This document shows, in pieces, positions 23,831-31,689 of a DNA stretch of 64,000 nt. The notes below the pieces were generated by a model. The model did not search any database. It was not told the DNA's origin and was given only the letters and a program-made list of their open reading frames with translations. The stretch covers positions 1-64,000 of IMG/VR virus record IMGVR_UViG_3300036823_000383. One strand, given 5' to 3'. Source of the DNA: a virus. The translations under genes and the position numbers were made by a program. The first letter of the stretch is position 1; every line of letters begins with the position of its first letter.

Positions 23831-24093
23831 TCACTTCGCGCAGCCGCAAACCCCGCCGTGATGCGAACAGCAGCCCTGGTGGCTCCCGCTGCAAGTGCAA
23901 GTCGGTGACAGCATGCCGTCGCAGCACCGGAGCGATCCGTCGCCGTCATCGTCGTCGCTCACCGCGGTCGCCCGCGCGCGGGCGGGGGGCGGCGGAGGCG
24001 GCGTCTCCGCAATCTTGGCGAGCTTCTCGGACTCCTTCTCGTCGCCGATGGCTTCCGACATCTGCATGACGATCTCGGCGCAGTTGCGGGGCC
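23831..24093 (-). other. Displaced Cys-rich C-terminal tail of the lipoprotein
   Basis: In the frame that results from adding one C to the run at about 24088-24091, the protein continues NCAEIVMQMSEAIGDEKES, then a Pro run, an Asp run, and a Cys-rich end (CCDGML, CTCSGSHQGCCSHH, CGCAK). This is a natural-looking C-terminus and belongs with the lipoprotein upstream. Either a sequencing error, a true frameshift mutation, or slippage on GGCCCC explains it. Confidence 0.5.
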
Positions 24094-24615
24094 GTAGTCG
24101 CGGACGCAGGTGCGGACGCGCTGCTCGCGTCCGGACGGTCCGAGCAGCTTGATGTACGCGACATCCTTGTCGTGCTCCGCCTGCTTCACCGCGGCGGCTT
24201 GCGCTTCGCGCACGCGCTGCTCGTTCTCGCGTTGCTCGTGGGCGGCGATCTCTGCCGATTCGCGGAGCTTCTCACGCTGCTGCTGCTCGGCGATTGCGCG
24301 TTCTTGTCGCTCGTTCCCCTCCCGTATTTGCCGCTCTTCATCGGCACGCCGCCGTTCCTCGCGCCAATGGTTGGCGAGCCGCGAGGCGACTCCAAGGTCA
24401 GCGTTGGCGTCGTCGCACCGGATGTACCCGATGGTGTTTTCCTTGCACCGCGCCACCCTAGCCGCGGCCTCAGACTCGAGCGCCTCGCACGACTCGAGCG
24501 AGGCGCATCCGAGCTTCAGCTTGTCCGGGAAGTCGTCCGTCTGAAGAAAGACCGAGGCGCACCCCAGCAACGAGATACAAACGACGACGGACGCGACGTG
24601 GATACTCCGCCCCAT
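23959..24615 (-). CDS. Lipoprotein, probably frameshifted at its 3' end
   Basis: 218 aa in the uninterrupted frame. MGRSIHVASVVVCISLLGCA is a lipoprotein signal peptide with lipobox LLGC. A Cys-containing region (residues 30-70) and a long Arg/Glu/Gln coiled coil (75-150) follow. After CVRDYGP the frame turns Arg/Ser-rich and loses protein character, while the adjacent frame becomes convincing at the same point. The intact protein would probably be about 260 aa. Transcribed leftward, convergent with the early operon. Confidence 0.6.
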   Translation of the reverse strand: MGRSIHVASVVVCISLLGCASVFLQTDDFPDKLKLGCASLESCEALESEAAARVARCKENTIGYIRCDDANADLGVASRLANHWREERRRADEERQIREGNERQERAIAEQQQREKLRESAEIAAHEQRENEQRVREAQAAAVKQAEHDKDVAYIKLLGPSGREQRVRTCVRDYGPATAPRSSCRCRKPSATRRSPRSSPRLRRRRLRRPPPARGRPR

Positions 24616-24749
24616 GATCCATCGGTAAAGCACGAGACGCGCGCGGAACGGAATCCTGCCGTTTCGTTCAGGATAGCGGCCACCTCTGTGGTCGCCGTAC
24701 AGTCGTGGCGATCCGTCCTTCGACGGACACCACAAAGAAGGGGGGCGCG

Positions 24750-24926
24750 ATGCCCGACGATCCGAACAAGCGTGGACCAGCAGACCGCGAGCGCATCAAC
24801 ATCCACGAGCCATGGGAGCTTCGCTATTGGGCCGATCACTTCGGCGTGACGGAGCAGCAGATCATCGACTGCGTGAAGAAGGTCGGCGTGATGGTGAAGG
24901 ACGTGAAGAAGTGTCTCGGTAAGTGA
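24750..24926 (+). CDS. DUF3606 protein
   Basis: 58 aa. MPDDPNKRGPADRERINIHE followed by ELRYWADHFGVTEQQI and a basic end matches DUF3606, a small helical family of unknown function found in bacterial genomes. ATG 24750 has AAGGGGGG upstream. Monocistronic, followed by a strong hairpin. Confidence 0.75.
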   Translation: MPDDPNKRGPADRERINIHEPWELRYWADHFGVTEQQIIDCVKKVGVMVKDVKKCLGK

Positions 24927-24932
24927 AAGCCA

Positions 24933-24960
24933 GGCCCCTCGCTGGACAGGGCGAGGGGCC
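24933..24960. terminator. Strong hairpin, likely bidirectional terminator
   Basis: Perfect 10-bp stem GGCCCCTCGC (24933-24942) and GCGAGGGGCC (24951-24960) with an 8-base loop. No T-tract follows. It lies between the DUF3606 gene and a convergent small gene. Confidence 0.65.
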
Positions 24961-24962
24961 GT

Positions 24963-25169
24963 TCACGCCGTCCCGGAGCCTGGCGGCACGTCGTGGCCTG
25001 GCGCCTCCCACGTCCAGAACAGGATGATCCGCTCCGTCTCGTTCGTGTCGCGGCACGCGGCCGTCCCCACGAGCCGCCATTCCGGCTGCGGATTTTCGAA
25101 AGGCTCGACGGGGTCCGGCGGCTTCTCGCTCGAGGGGTCATAGCTCTCGAACATCGTTCGGTACCGCAT
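24963..25169 (-). CDS. Small protein, unknown
   Basis: 68 aa. Pro/Glu-rich N-terminus (SSEKPPDPVEPFENPQPEWR) then a beta-like region (IILFWTWEA). The start GTGATG has AGGGAAA immediately upstream, which favours ATG 25169. It ends three bases from the hairpin, which would terminate it. Confidence 0.55.
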   Translation of the reverse strand: MRYRTMFESYDPSSEKPPDPVEPFENPQPEWRLVGTAACRDTNETERIILFWTWEAPGHDVPPGSGTA

Positions 25170-25485
25170 CACTTTTCCCTAGCGCGCGAGCGCGCCGGCG
25201 GCAGCCCGCTATCCTCCCGGACCTGCCGCACCCGACCCACTCAGGCGACTGCCCTCACGCCCCGAGCTGCTCAGCGGCGCTCGGCTGCTGCCACGAGTAC
25301 GCGCGCGTGCCGTCCTCGTGGGGCGTCCTCACGGGGCTCGTCCGCGGCGTCTGGGTGGCGCACACCTGGTCCCACCCGCGAGAGGCGACCATCCATCGCT
25401 CGACGGCGGGCGAGCCGCTGGACGCGCCACCGAGGTGGGCGAGGTAACGCGCAACCGGGTCCCCGAGGCTGCCGACGAGGGCGCC
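25170..25485. other. Ambiguous region, competing frames
   Basis: No start with a good ribosome site was found. A plus-strand frame with Cys/Trp-rich sequence (CHEYARVPSSWGVLTGLVRG) ends at a TAA near 25450 but lacks a start codon. A minus-strand 116-aa frame (25255-25605) also reads plausibly. Neither is called as a gene. Confidence 0.3.
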
Positions 25486-25677
25486 ATGCTCACCGTCATC
25501 CTTGCCGCGCCCGGCGTCTACCGGGCGGAGCTCCGCGCCGCCGACGGCTCGCTCATCTGCCGTCTCGTTGGACCAGCGTGGTGGCTCCTCGAGCAGCTCG
25601 AGCACACCATGCCGGCGCCGCCCGCCGTTGACCCCTGCTCGATTGTTCCTTCTCAGGAGGCTCCTCGCGGATGGTAA
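25486..25677 (+). CDS. Possible small protein
   Basis: 63 aa from ATG 25486 (CGAGGG upstream). It begins with a beta-like stretch (MLTVILAAPGVYRAEL) and has a Trp-Trp pair (GPAWWLLEQLEH). An antisense frame covers the same bases, so coding strand is uncertain. Confidence 0.4.
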   Translation: MLTVILAAPGVYRAELRAADGSLICRLVGPAWWLLEQLEHTMPAPPAVDPCSIVPSQEAPRGW

Positions 25678-25709
25678 CTTTGAAGCATGAACCAGGGGAC
25701 CTCGTCGCC

Positions 25710-26387
25710 ATGAAGCTCATCGGATTCTCGTTTGCTGCGTTACTGCTGGTGAGCTGCGGTGCTCGCACGAACCTCGGCGAGGCCGTGAGCGATGGCCCGC
25801 AAGACGGCGCCGTCGTCGTCGGCGCTGGCGGTTTCGTCGGTACCGGCGGCGTCAGCGTCGTGTTGCCACCGGGCTCGGGCGGAGCTCGCCCGCTCGGCTC
25901 TGGCGGCTCGCGGCCGTCGGCTGGCGGCTTCCCGACGGGCGCCGGCGGGCACGGCGCAGGAGGCGTCGTCGTGGGCGCTGGCGGCTTCGTGGGCGCCGGC
26001 GGCACGACGATCGGGAGCGGAGGCCAGGTGATGGCGTCGGGCGGCACCGTCGGCGCGGGCGGCGCCATCGAGCCCGTCGACGCGGGCCCGAACTACTGCG
26101 ACCCGGCGATCCAATGCGCGGGACGGAAGTGCCGCGGCGTCATCGACTGCGGACACCTTCAGCAGATCGACTGCTCGCAGTACGTGACGTGCGCGTCGGA
26201 CGAGTACTGCCGCGGCCTCGACTTCCTAGGGTACTGCACGTCGGTGTTCGCGGGACTCGGCTGCGGCCCGGGCGGCGCGGTGCGCATCTGCGTCGGCAGC
26301 ACCTGCGAGGACTGCACGCTGCCTCCGGAGGAGCCAGGGTGTGCGACGCCGGATAACGGCGCCTCGTACCTCTGCCCGTCGAAATGA
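25710..26387 (+). CDS. Lipoprotein with Gly-rich linker and Cys-rich domain
   Basis: 225 aa. MKLIGFSFAALLLVSCG is a lipoprotein signal with lipobox LVSC. Residues 30-125 are a Gly/Ala/Ser-rich linker built from GAGG and GSGG units. The C-terminal 95 residues have about 14 Cys (YCDPAIQCAGRKCRG ...) and likely form a disulfide-rich domain at the cell surface. This architecture is typical of myxobacterial surface lipoproteins, so it may be host-derived cargo. ATG 25710 starts the signal peptide. Confidence 0.7.
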   Translation: MKLIGFSFAALLLVSCGARTNLGEAVSDGPQDGAVVVGAGGFVGTGGVSVVLPPGSGGARPLGSGGSRPSAGGFPTGAGGHGAGGVVVGAGGFVGAGGTTIGSGGQVMASGGTVGAGGAIEPVDAGPNYCDPAIQCAGRKCRGVIDCGHLQQIDCSQYVTCASDEYCRGLDFLGYCTSVFAGLGCGPGGAVRICVGSTCEDCTLPPEEPGCATPDNGASYLCPSK

Positions 26388-26389
26388 CG

Positions 26390-26421
26390 AAGGCCCCCAG
26401 CTCCGAAGAGCCAGGGGCCTA
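26390..26421. terminator. Hairpin between convergent genes
   Basis: Imperfect 13-bp stem: AGGCCCCCAGCTC pairs with GAGCCAGGGGCCT with two mismatches and a four-base loop. It separates the plus-strand lipoprotein from the minus-strand RCC1 gene and probably terminates both. Confidence 0.6.
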
Positions 26422-26443
26422 CCGCATTACCAGTAAGCGTCGG

Positions 26444-27871
26444 TCAGAGACCGCTGACGCGCGCGGGCGCGAGGCTCTTCGCCGGAGTGCCGCCGTTGCC
26501 GAGCTGCTTCTGAGAGTTGTCACCCCAGCAGTAGAAGTGCGCGTTGTTCAGGTCGCACGTCGCGCCGGGGAGCGCGGCCGGCGCCGCGACGAAGAGCGTA
26601 CCGGACCCGTGTCCTGAGACGGCAACGGGCGTCGTCGACAGGTGTGGGCTCGTCGGGCTGTTCGAATAGTCGAACCCGTCGCCGAGTTCGCCATCGTCAC
26701 CTAAGCCCCAGCACGACGCCGCTCCACTCGACGTGACCGCGCACGTCGTGAATTCGCTGGCGCTCATGTTCTGGACGCCGCTTGACAGACCCGACACCGA
26801 GACGGGCACGTTGCTGTCGTGATCGTTCATGCCGGATGTGTCGATGGTCCCGTTACCAAGCTCGCCGCCCGGGTTGTAACCCCAGCACTTCGCAGCGCCG
26901 CTCTGCACCGCACAGCTCCACCCGATCCCGACGGTTGCCCAGGTCACGCCGCTCGACATGCCGCTGACCGCGACGGCCGTCAGCGACGACGTGTTCGCCC
27001 CATTCCCGAGCCCTCCGTAAGAGCCGTCGCCCCAGCACTTCAGCGCGCCGCTGACGATCGCGCATGAATCCGCGCGACCCGTGGCCACCATCGTGGCGCC
27101 GGAGATACCAGATACCGCAACGGGTGCCGTTCGAGACGTCGTCGTACCGTCCCCGATCTGACCGAAGTAGTTGTCCCCCCAGCACTTGACGGCTCCCGTC
27201 GAGAGCGTTGCGCAAGTGGTGAAGTCGCCCGACGAGAGCTGCACGACGCCGCTGGTGAGCCCGGAAACGGATTGGCCGACGGTGCGACTGGTGAGAGTGC
27301 CGTCGCCGATCTGCCCGTCCGAGTTGTGTCCCCAGCATACGGCGGCCCCGTTCACGATGGCACACGCATGATAGGCGCCGCACACGACGCTCGTCGCGCC
27401 TCCGCTCGCGTTCGTCACCGGCACGGGAACGAGTGAGTCGAGAGTGCCTCCGTTCCCGAGCTGGCCGGCGGAGCCTTCGCCCCAGCACACGACGCCGCCG
27501 GAAGCGATCGCGCAACCGAAGTCACCGCCCTGGCAAATCTCCGTGTCGCCTACGAAGATCGATTGCGGAGCTGTTTCGACGGTACCGCCCGAGAAGGTGC
27601 CGATCGCCTTGAACGTGTGAGCACCGGGAGCGACCGTCGGGAATCCTACGCTCGTGTTCCACGGCGAACCGAACGACGTCGACATAAGAACGCCGTCCAC
27701 GTAGTAGTCGACCTTCGTGGCATCCGCCGACGCTGTGGCAGCGTACGAGGTGTTACCGCCGTGAAGGACAGCGCTTGCGCTGATCGAGCACGTCCCGGTG
27801 CACGCTGCCTGGCTCGGCGTGGCGTAAGCGAGAGCAATTGCTAACAGTGCGAATAATTTCAATGATTTCAT
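26444..27871 (-). CDS. Secreted RCC1-repeat beta-propeller protein
   Basis: 475 aa. Signal peptide MKSLKLFALLAIALAYATPS with cleavage near SQA, then an Ig-like domain (about 25-110; VDYYVDGVLMST) and seven RCC1-type repeats, each with a Cys-Trp-Gly followed by a G-Q/E-L-G-N/D-G motif (for example CWGHNSDGQIGDG). Seven repeats fit one complete seven-bladed propeller. ATG 27871 has AAAGGAGAAG upstream. It would be exported, so it may bind partners outside the cell. It lies in the accessory region left of the lysis genes. RCC1 proteins are rarely reported in phages. Confidence 0.82.
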   Translation of the reverse strand: MKSLKLFALLAIALAYATPSQAACTGTCSISASAVLHGGNTSYAATASADATKVDYYVDGVLMSTSFGSPWNTSVGFPTVAPGAHTFKAIGTFSGGTVETAPQSIFVGDTEICQGGDFGCAIASGGVVCWGEGSAGQLGNGGTLDSLVPVPVTNASGGATSVVCGAYHACAIVNGAAVCWGHNSDGQIGDGTLTSRTVGQSVSGLTSGVVQLSSGDFTTCATLSTGAVKCWGDNYFGQIGDGTTTSRTAPVAVSGISGATMVATGRADSCAIVSGALKCWGDGSYGGLGNGANTSSLTAVAVSGMSSGVTWATVGIGWSCAVQSGAAKCWGYNPGGELGNGTIDTSGMNDHDSNVPVSVSGLSSGVQNMSASEFTTCAVTSSGAASCWGLGDDGELGDGFDYSNSPTSPHLSTTPVAVSGHGSGTLFVAAPAALPGATCDLNNAHFYCWGDNSQKQLGNGGTPAKSLAPARVSGL

Positions 27872-27921
27872 TTCTTCTCCTTTGACCAATGAGCTGGTCG
27901 CTCAGGGCCGTCGGCCGACGG

Positions 27922-28167
27922 TCACTTCGGATTTCGCTGTTTCGCGCGCCACCGCTCCATTTCGCGGGCGCACTTTTCCGCCGCGCGGATGCGCGCCGCG
28001 GGCACGTCGAAGCGCTGCGCCATCCGAGCCCACGCGATGACCGTCTCGGGCGCGCAGAGATCGGACGCCCGCAAGACGAACGCCGGCTCATCCGGGTCCA
28101 GCAAGAGGCCCGATGGCGCCGGCTGGCTCGGGCGGTTCCCCCGGGGCGGCGGCCTCGTCGACCCCAT
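27922..28167 (-). CDS. Small late protein, unknown
   Basis: 81 aa, Pro-rich N-terminus, helical C-terminus (RIRAAEKCAREMERWRAKQR). ATG 28167 overlaps the upstream TAA (TAATG). Last gene of the leftward late operon. Confidence 0.6.
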   Translation of the reverse strand: MGSTRPPPRGNRPSQPAPSGLLLDPDEPAFVLRASDLCAPETVIAWARMAQRFDVPAARIRAAEKCAREMERWRAKQRNPK

Positions 28168-28700
28168 TAGGGCTCGTCGTCGTCGGGCTTGCCGGCGTAG
28201 TGAGGGAACGGCTCGGCGATCGCGATCGGCTGAAACGCCGTCGGCGTGTCCTCGCCGCGCTCACGCTGTCGCTGTCGGCGCTCCTCGTAGACGTCCTGCC
28301 CGCCGCCGGCGGCGCGGACCTGGTCCCGTGGGCTCGGCGCGAACGCCTCGAGCGCCGTCGTGTGCGGCAGCCCGCGGGCGCGCTCGGCTAGCATCTGCCG
28401 CTGGAGTTCGGCCTCGTGCTCCTTCTTCGTGCGGCTGTCCACGATCATGCTGAGCGTCGGCTGCTCCTCGCGGAAGCGCATCGACGGCCTGCCGTAGAGC
28501 GCCGTCTCGGCGTCGGCGATCCGCTTCTCGCGGGCGAGCTGCTCACCCTTCCAGAGGTTCTTGTACTGCAGGGCTTCAGCTTCCGCTTTGAGGAGCGGCC
28601 GCCGGATGAACCAGTGAAACGCGCCCATCAGTACGCTGCCCGTAGCTCCGCTCCCGGCAATCACCTTCAGCCAGGACATCACCTCGGGATCGATCGCCAT
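28167..28700 (-). CDS. Membrane-anchored coiled-coil protein (i-spanin- or holin-like candidate)
   Basis: 177 aa. A hydrophobic segment near residues 10-32 (VIAGSGATGSVLMGAFHWFI) is followed by a long charged coiled coil (LLKAEAEALQYKNLWKGEQL) and a Pro/Asp-rich tail. N-terminal membrane anchor plus coiled coil is the layout of an inner-membrane spanin, and the gene sits with the endolysin, but no family match is claimed. Confidence 0.55.
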   Translation of the reverse strand: MAIDPEVMSWLKVIAGSGATGSVLMGAFHWFIRRPLLKAEAEALQYKNLWKGEQLAREKRIADAETALYGRPSMRFREEQPTLSMIVDSRTKKEHEAELQRQMLAERARGLPHTTALEAFAPSPRDQVRAAGGGQDVYEERRQRQRERGEDTPTAFQPIAIAEPFPHYAGKPDDDEP

Positions 28701-28707
28701 CGTTGCC

Positions 28708-29076
28708 TCACTCGCCGTCGAGGTGCCCGAGGGGAGGCGCCGTGTTCTTCGCGACGACGGCGCGGAGTCGATCAGCCTCGCCGGGGAGCTCCATTCGGAC
28801 GAGGAGATCTATCAGCGTGTTGATGGAGATCGTGATGTTCGCCTCGTTGAAGCCGAAGCGCGTGTTGCCATCGCCGAGGCGCTGGTCGTTCTTCTGGCGC
28901 CACTCGTCGACTTCCTTGCGCCACAGGTCGATCTCGTCGAAGCGGTCGTGCGCTCGCGTGAGCATCGCCTCTATGCGGTCGAGTTGCGACAGCTCCGGAA
29001 GCGGATCGGCGGGCGGATTCGGGTCCGCCTGCAGAGGGAATTGCTCGGGCGCGCTAGCGTCGTCTCGTTCGCTCAT
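28708..29076 (-). CDS. Helical late protein next to endolysin
   Basis: 122 aa, Pro-rich start then amphipathic helices (RIEAMLTRAHDRFDEIDLWR) and an extended C-terminal part. Start overlaps the stop of the endolysin gene (ATGA). Unknown function. Confidence 0.6.
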   Translation of the reverse strand: MSERDDASAPEQFPLQADPNPPADPLPELSQLDRIEAMLTRAHDRFDEIDLWRKEVDEWRQKNDQRLGDGNTRFGFNEANITISINTLIDLLVRMELPGEADRLRAVVAKNTAPPLGHLDGE

Positions 29077-29651
29077 GATGCTCCCTCCGGGGGCAGGACG
29101 TCGGGCTGAACCTCGCCCGTCTCGTGCCCGATGACGCCGAGCGCCTTAATGAGCGCGGCGTAGTAGTCCTCGATGTTGAGGCGGTCCCCGTTCGGGTTTG
29201 CGTGCGTGTGCAGCCCGAGGAAGTAGTGTTCGTCGTACATCCCCGTCGTCGCTTGCAGGAAGTCGTTGCACGCGAGCGCGTCCGTCACCTCGGACGACCG
29301 GCAGATCGTATCGACAAGCCGCTTGAAGCCCAGCGCGGGCGTCGGGTCGCCCGCGAACCAAGTCGTGTACGGGACGACCTTGCCCGCGGCGTCGTCGAAC
29401 TTCGAGTCGACGTGCTTGAAGGAGTACTGGTCGGGGTGCGTCGTCGTGATCGCTCCCATGTTGTTGCTGCCGGCGCCTTCGCCCTCTTTCCACCCCGCGC
29501 CGTAATTCGTCTCGTGCCAAGCGACGAGCCGGCAGAAGAGCGACTTCGCGGCCGTCATGCCCGGAAGGGCATCGACGATCGACTTGGCTTGGGTGTGGGT
29601 GAGCATCAGAGCAAGTTCCGTAACCAAGGCGGCAGCCTCGGCGTGATCCAT
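29073..29651 (-). CDS. Endolysin, GH73/FlgJ-like glucosaminidase
   Basis: 192 aa without a signal peptide. LVAWHETNYGAGW (catalytic-type Glu near 47) followed by GSNNMGAITT and a later TWFAGDPTPALGFKRLVDTI matches lysozyme-fold glucosaminidases, where a Glu helix is followed by an NN-x-G-I motif. It should cut peptidoglycan at the end of infection. Neighbours include candidate holin and spanin genes. Confidence 0.65.
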   Translation of the reverse strand: MDHAEAAALVTELALMLTHTQAKSIVDALPGMTAAKSLFCRLVAWHETNYGAGWKEGEGAGSNNMGAITTTHPDQYSFKHVDSKFDDAAGKVVPYTTWFAGDPTPALGFKRLVDTICRSSEVTDALACNDFLQATTGMYDEHYFLGLHTHANPNGDRLNIEDYYAALIKALGVIGHETGEVQPDVLPPEGAS

Positions 29652-29722
29652 GCGGCGCAGAGCACGAGCACGAGGCTCACTCGCGCGTTCGGCGCGGCGG
29701 ACTCGGCTCGAGTCCGCGTCAC
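29606..29722 (-). CDS. Possible 38-aa membrane protein overlapping endolysin
   Basis: 38 aa. GTG 29722 overlaps the stop of the upstream gene (GTGA). One hydrophobic helix (ARVSLVLVLCAAWI) then a basic end. It overlaps the first 46 bases of the endolysin gene in another frame. Position and topology would suit a lysis regulator or small holin. Support is only the coupling and the hydrophobic helix. Confidence 0.4.
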   Translation of the reverse strand: MTRTRAESAAPNARVSLVLVLCAAWITPRLPPWLRNLL

Positions 29723-30669
29723 AGCGGCGCGTTCGCGGCGATGCCCGCCGAAGCCGCGGCCTCGGCTTCTTTCGCCGTCATGCCGGCGTGGTACTTCGCC
29801 GCGATCCCGGCGTTGGCCCACGCCTGGAACTGCGCGAGCGTCGGCGACGCCTTGGGCACCGGCACGTTGCCGCCGAATGCGTTGAAGTCTGCCAGCAGCC
29901 CGGCCCAGTCGAAGCCGCTTGCGGCTTTCGTCTGGCCCTTGCCGATGAGGTCCGGGGTGAGGAGCGCGTACGCCTCGCCGCCCGCGTGCGAGACGGCGTA
30001 CTTCTTCAGCGCGGCCCAGGTGAGCGTGATGATGAGCCCCCACGTCGCAATCTGAACGCCCGCGGCGTTGTAGCCGACGATTACGACGCAGTGTCCGTTC
30101 TCGGGGTTCGGTGCGCCCGCGACGTCCCACACCGCGCTGTCGTTCGCGGGGAAGGGCGAGATCCACTCATCGGGTAGCGCCATGCCGAGCACGACAGTCT
30201 CGAAGAGCTCGAGCGCCTGCATGACCTGCGTCTTGTTCGTCGCGTCGACGACGACCCAGCCGGACGCCTTCGTGCCGTTCGGGAAGCCCGTCTTGACGGC
30301 GTAGTTGAGGGCGGTCTCCTCGTCGCAGCCACGATCCGTGCTCGGGTCCTTCGGGTTGTAACCGCCGATCGCCGAGTACCACTTGATGATGTCGGGGAGC
30401 GCCGTGTGGTAGAGCGCGCCGGCGTTGCCGGTGAAGACGGCGAGCGAGTGTCCGAAGAGTCCCGCGATGACGCAGTCGCCGAGCCGGTCATTCCCCATCA
30501 CGTCGCGCAGAGCGGCGAGCGCCTTCGAGGAATACGAGCATGTCGCCGCCGGGGTCGGGAGCGAGACGGCGTAGCGCGCGAAGTGCAAGCGCGGTCCGAC
30601 CGCCACCGGCGGGGTCCGCCCGAACTTGACGTTGCGGTTCAGGTGCTGCGCGTAGACCTCTTTGAGCAT
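29719..30669 (-). CDS. Papain-like cysteine protease-fold protein
   Basis: 316 aa. NDRLGDCVIAGLFGH (Cys near 66), NGHCVVIVGYN (His near 193) and the following IATWGLIITL strand match the Cys-His-Asn order of papain-fold enzymes. The C-terminal 60 residues are helical and Ala-rich (AEAAASAGIAANAPL), perhaps a virion- or wall-binding tail. Encoded between lysis genes and a lipoprotein. It could process a surface protein or peptidoglycan peptide. Confidence 0.62.
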   Translation of the reverse strand: MLKEVYAQHLNRNVKFGRTPPVAVGPRLHFARYAVSLPTPAATCSYSSKALAALRDVMGNDRLGDCVIAGLFGHSLAVFTGNAGALYHTALPDIIKWYSAIGGYNPKDPSTDRGCDEETALNYAVKTGFPNGTKASGWVVVDATNKTQVMQALELFETVVLGMALPDEWISPFPANDSAVWDVAGAPNPENGHCVVIVGYNAAGVQIATWGLIITLTWAALKKYAVSHAGGEAYALLTPDLIGKGQTKAASGFDWAGLLADFNAFGGNVPVPKASPTLAQFQAWANAGIAAKYHAGMTAKEAEAAASAGIAANAPL

Positions 30670-30680
30670 GACGTTCCCTT

Positions 30681-31010
30681 TCAGTGCGCGCCGCCGTCGC
30701 GGACGACGAGCGCAGAGATGTTGTCGGCTGCGGACAGCCCGGAGGAGATCGCGGCGTCAGGCCCGTCCTCGAGGAACGGCTCGCACGCGGCTTCGAACAC
30801 GAGCGTCACGCGCTCGACCGGTAGGCCCTGCGCGGCCGCGCTCTCCGCGAGCTGGGCGGCGCGCTGACGCGCAAAGCGCTCGCAGCTGTCGGGGGTGCCC
30901 CCGTCCCGCGAGACCGGAGCCGGAGGCGGCACCGGCACCGGGGCAGGCGAGGGCACGACCGTGCACGAGCACACGGTGAGCAGACACGCGAGAATGAGCA
31001 GTCGTGCCAA
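30681..31010 (-). CDS. Pro-rich small lipoprotein (o-spanin-like candidate)
   Basis: 109 aa. TTG 31010 has GGAGGACC just upstream and begins LARLLILACLLTVCSCTVV, a lipoprotein signal with lipobox TVCSC. The mature N-terminus is Pro-rich (PSPAPVPVPPPAPVSRDG), as in outer-membrane spanins, followed by a helical domain. With the coiled-coil membrane protein at 28167 it could form a two-component spanin, but the order is not classical. Confidence 0.6.
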   Translation of the reverse strand: MARLLILACLLTVCSCTVVPSPAPVPVPPPAPVSRDGGTPDSCERFARQRAAQLAESAAAQGLPVERVTLVFEAACEPFLEDGPDAAISSGLSAADNISALVVRDGGAH

Positions 31011-31026
31011 GGGGTCCTCCAGCGCG

Positions 31027-31650
31027 TCAGGCGTAGACCGTGACGCCGACGTTCGTGGTGTTGCCGCCGACAGCCGCCGCCTTGATCCGTCGGACGGCGA
31101 CGGGTTCGATTGCGTGCGCTGCGACCTGGATGGCGTCGATCGCGTTGTCATCGCCCTGCGCCACGATCACGCCGGCCGCGTGGCCCTTAACGGAACGGAA
31201 GACCGAGCCGATCGCGACGATGTCGCCGACGCCGATCCGGAACTGTCCGAGCGCGTCGTTCTGACCGGGGAAGGAGACGACGCAGAGCGTCGGGTCGTCG
31301 AATGCCACGGCGCCGCGGATCGTCTCGCCACCGTTCGCCGCGGTGAGCAGGAAGTCTTCCGACGTAGTAACCCCGGCGACCGTTCCGGTGGCGGTGACCT
31401 TGTTGCCCGCGCCCGTCTTGTACGACCCCGTGTGAGCCGCCGTGGAGATGGTCAGCGTCCGAGGAGCGACGCGGTAACCCGCCGCTTTGAGGGTGGCCTC
31501 CGTGCCAGTGTAGGCGGTGTTTCCGGTCCCGTAGACGATCGGTGAGGTGCTCGTTGCCGCTGCGTTCAAGAGGCCCGACAGGTCATCGACGGTCCCGCGG
31601 GTGAACGATCCGGGAGAACCAAAGAGATCCTGCGGCGAGGTGCCGAGCAT
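31027..31650 (-). CDS. Beta-rich late protein, unknown
   Basis: 207 aa, Ala/Thr/Gly-rich and beta-rich, no signal peptide. ATG 31650 is preceded by the GTAGGGGC leader shared with head and tail genes, so it is probably a virion component. No family recognised. Confidence 0.6.
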   Translation of the reverse strand: MLGTSPQDLFGSPGSFTRGTVDDLSGLLNAAATSTSPIVYGTGNTAYTGTEATLKAAGYRVAPRTLTISTAAHTGSYKTGAGNKVTATGTVAGVTTSEDFLLTAANGGETIRGAVAFDDPTLCVVSFPGQNDALGQFRIGVGDIVAIGSVFRSVKGHAAGVIVAQGDDNAIDAIQVAAHAIEPVAVRRIKAAAVGGNTTNVGVTVYA

Positions 31651-31689
31651 GGGCCGCCCCTACGTTGCGGCCGCGTTGCCTGGCAAGGC

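Noticed and set aside
25255-25605. 116-aa minus-strand frame
   Set aside because: Plausible composition but no ribosome site, and it conflicts with plus-strand candidates; left as ambiguous region.
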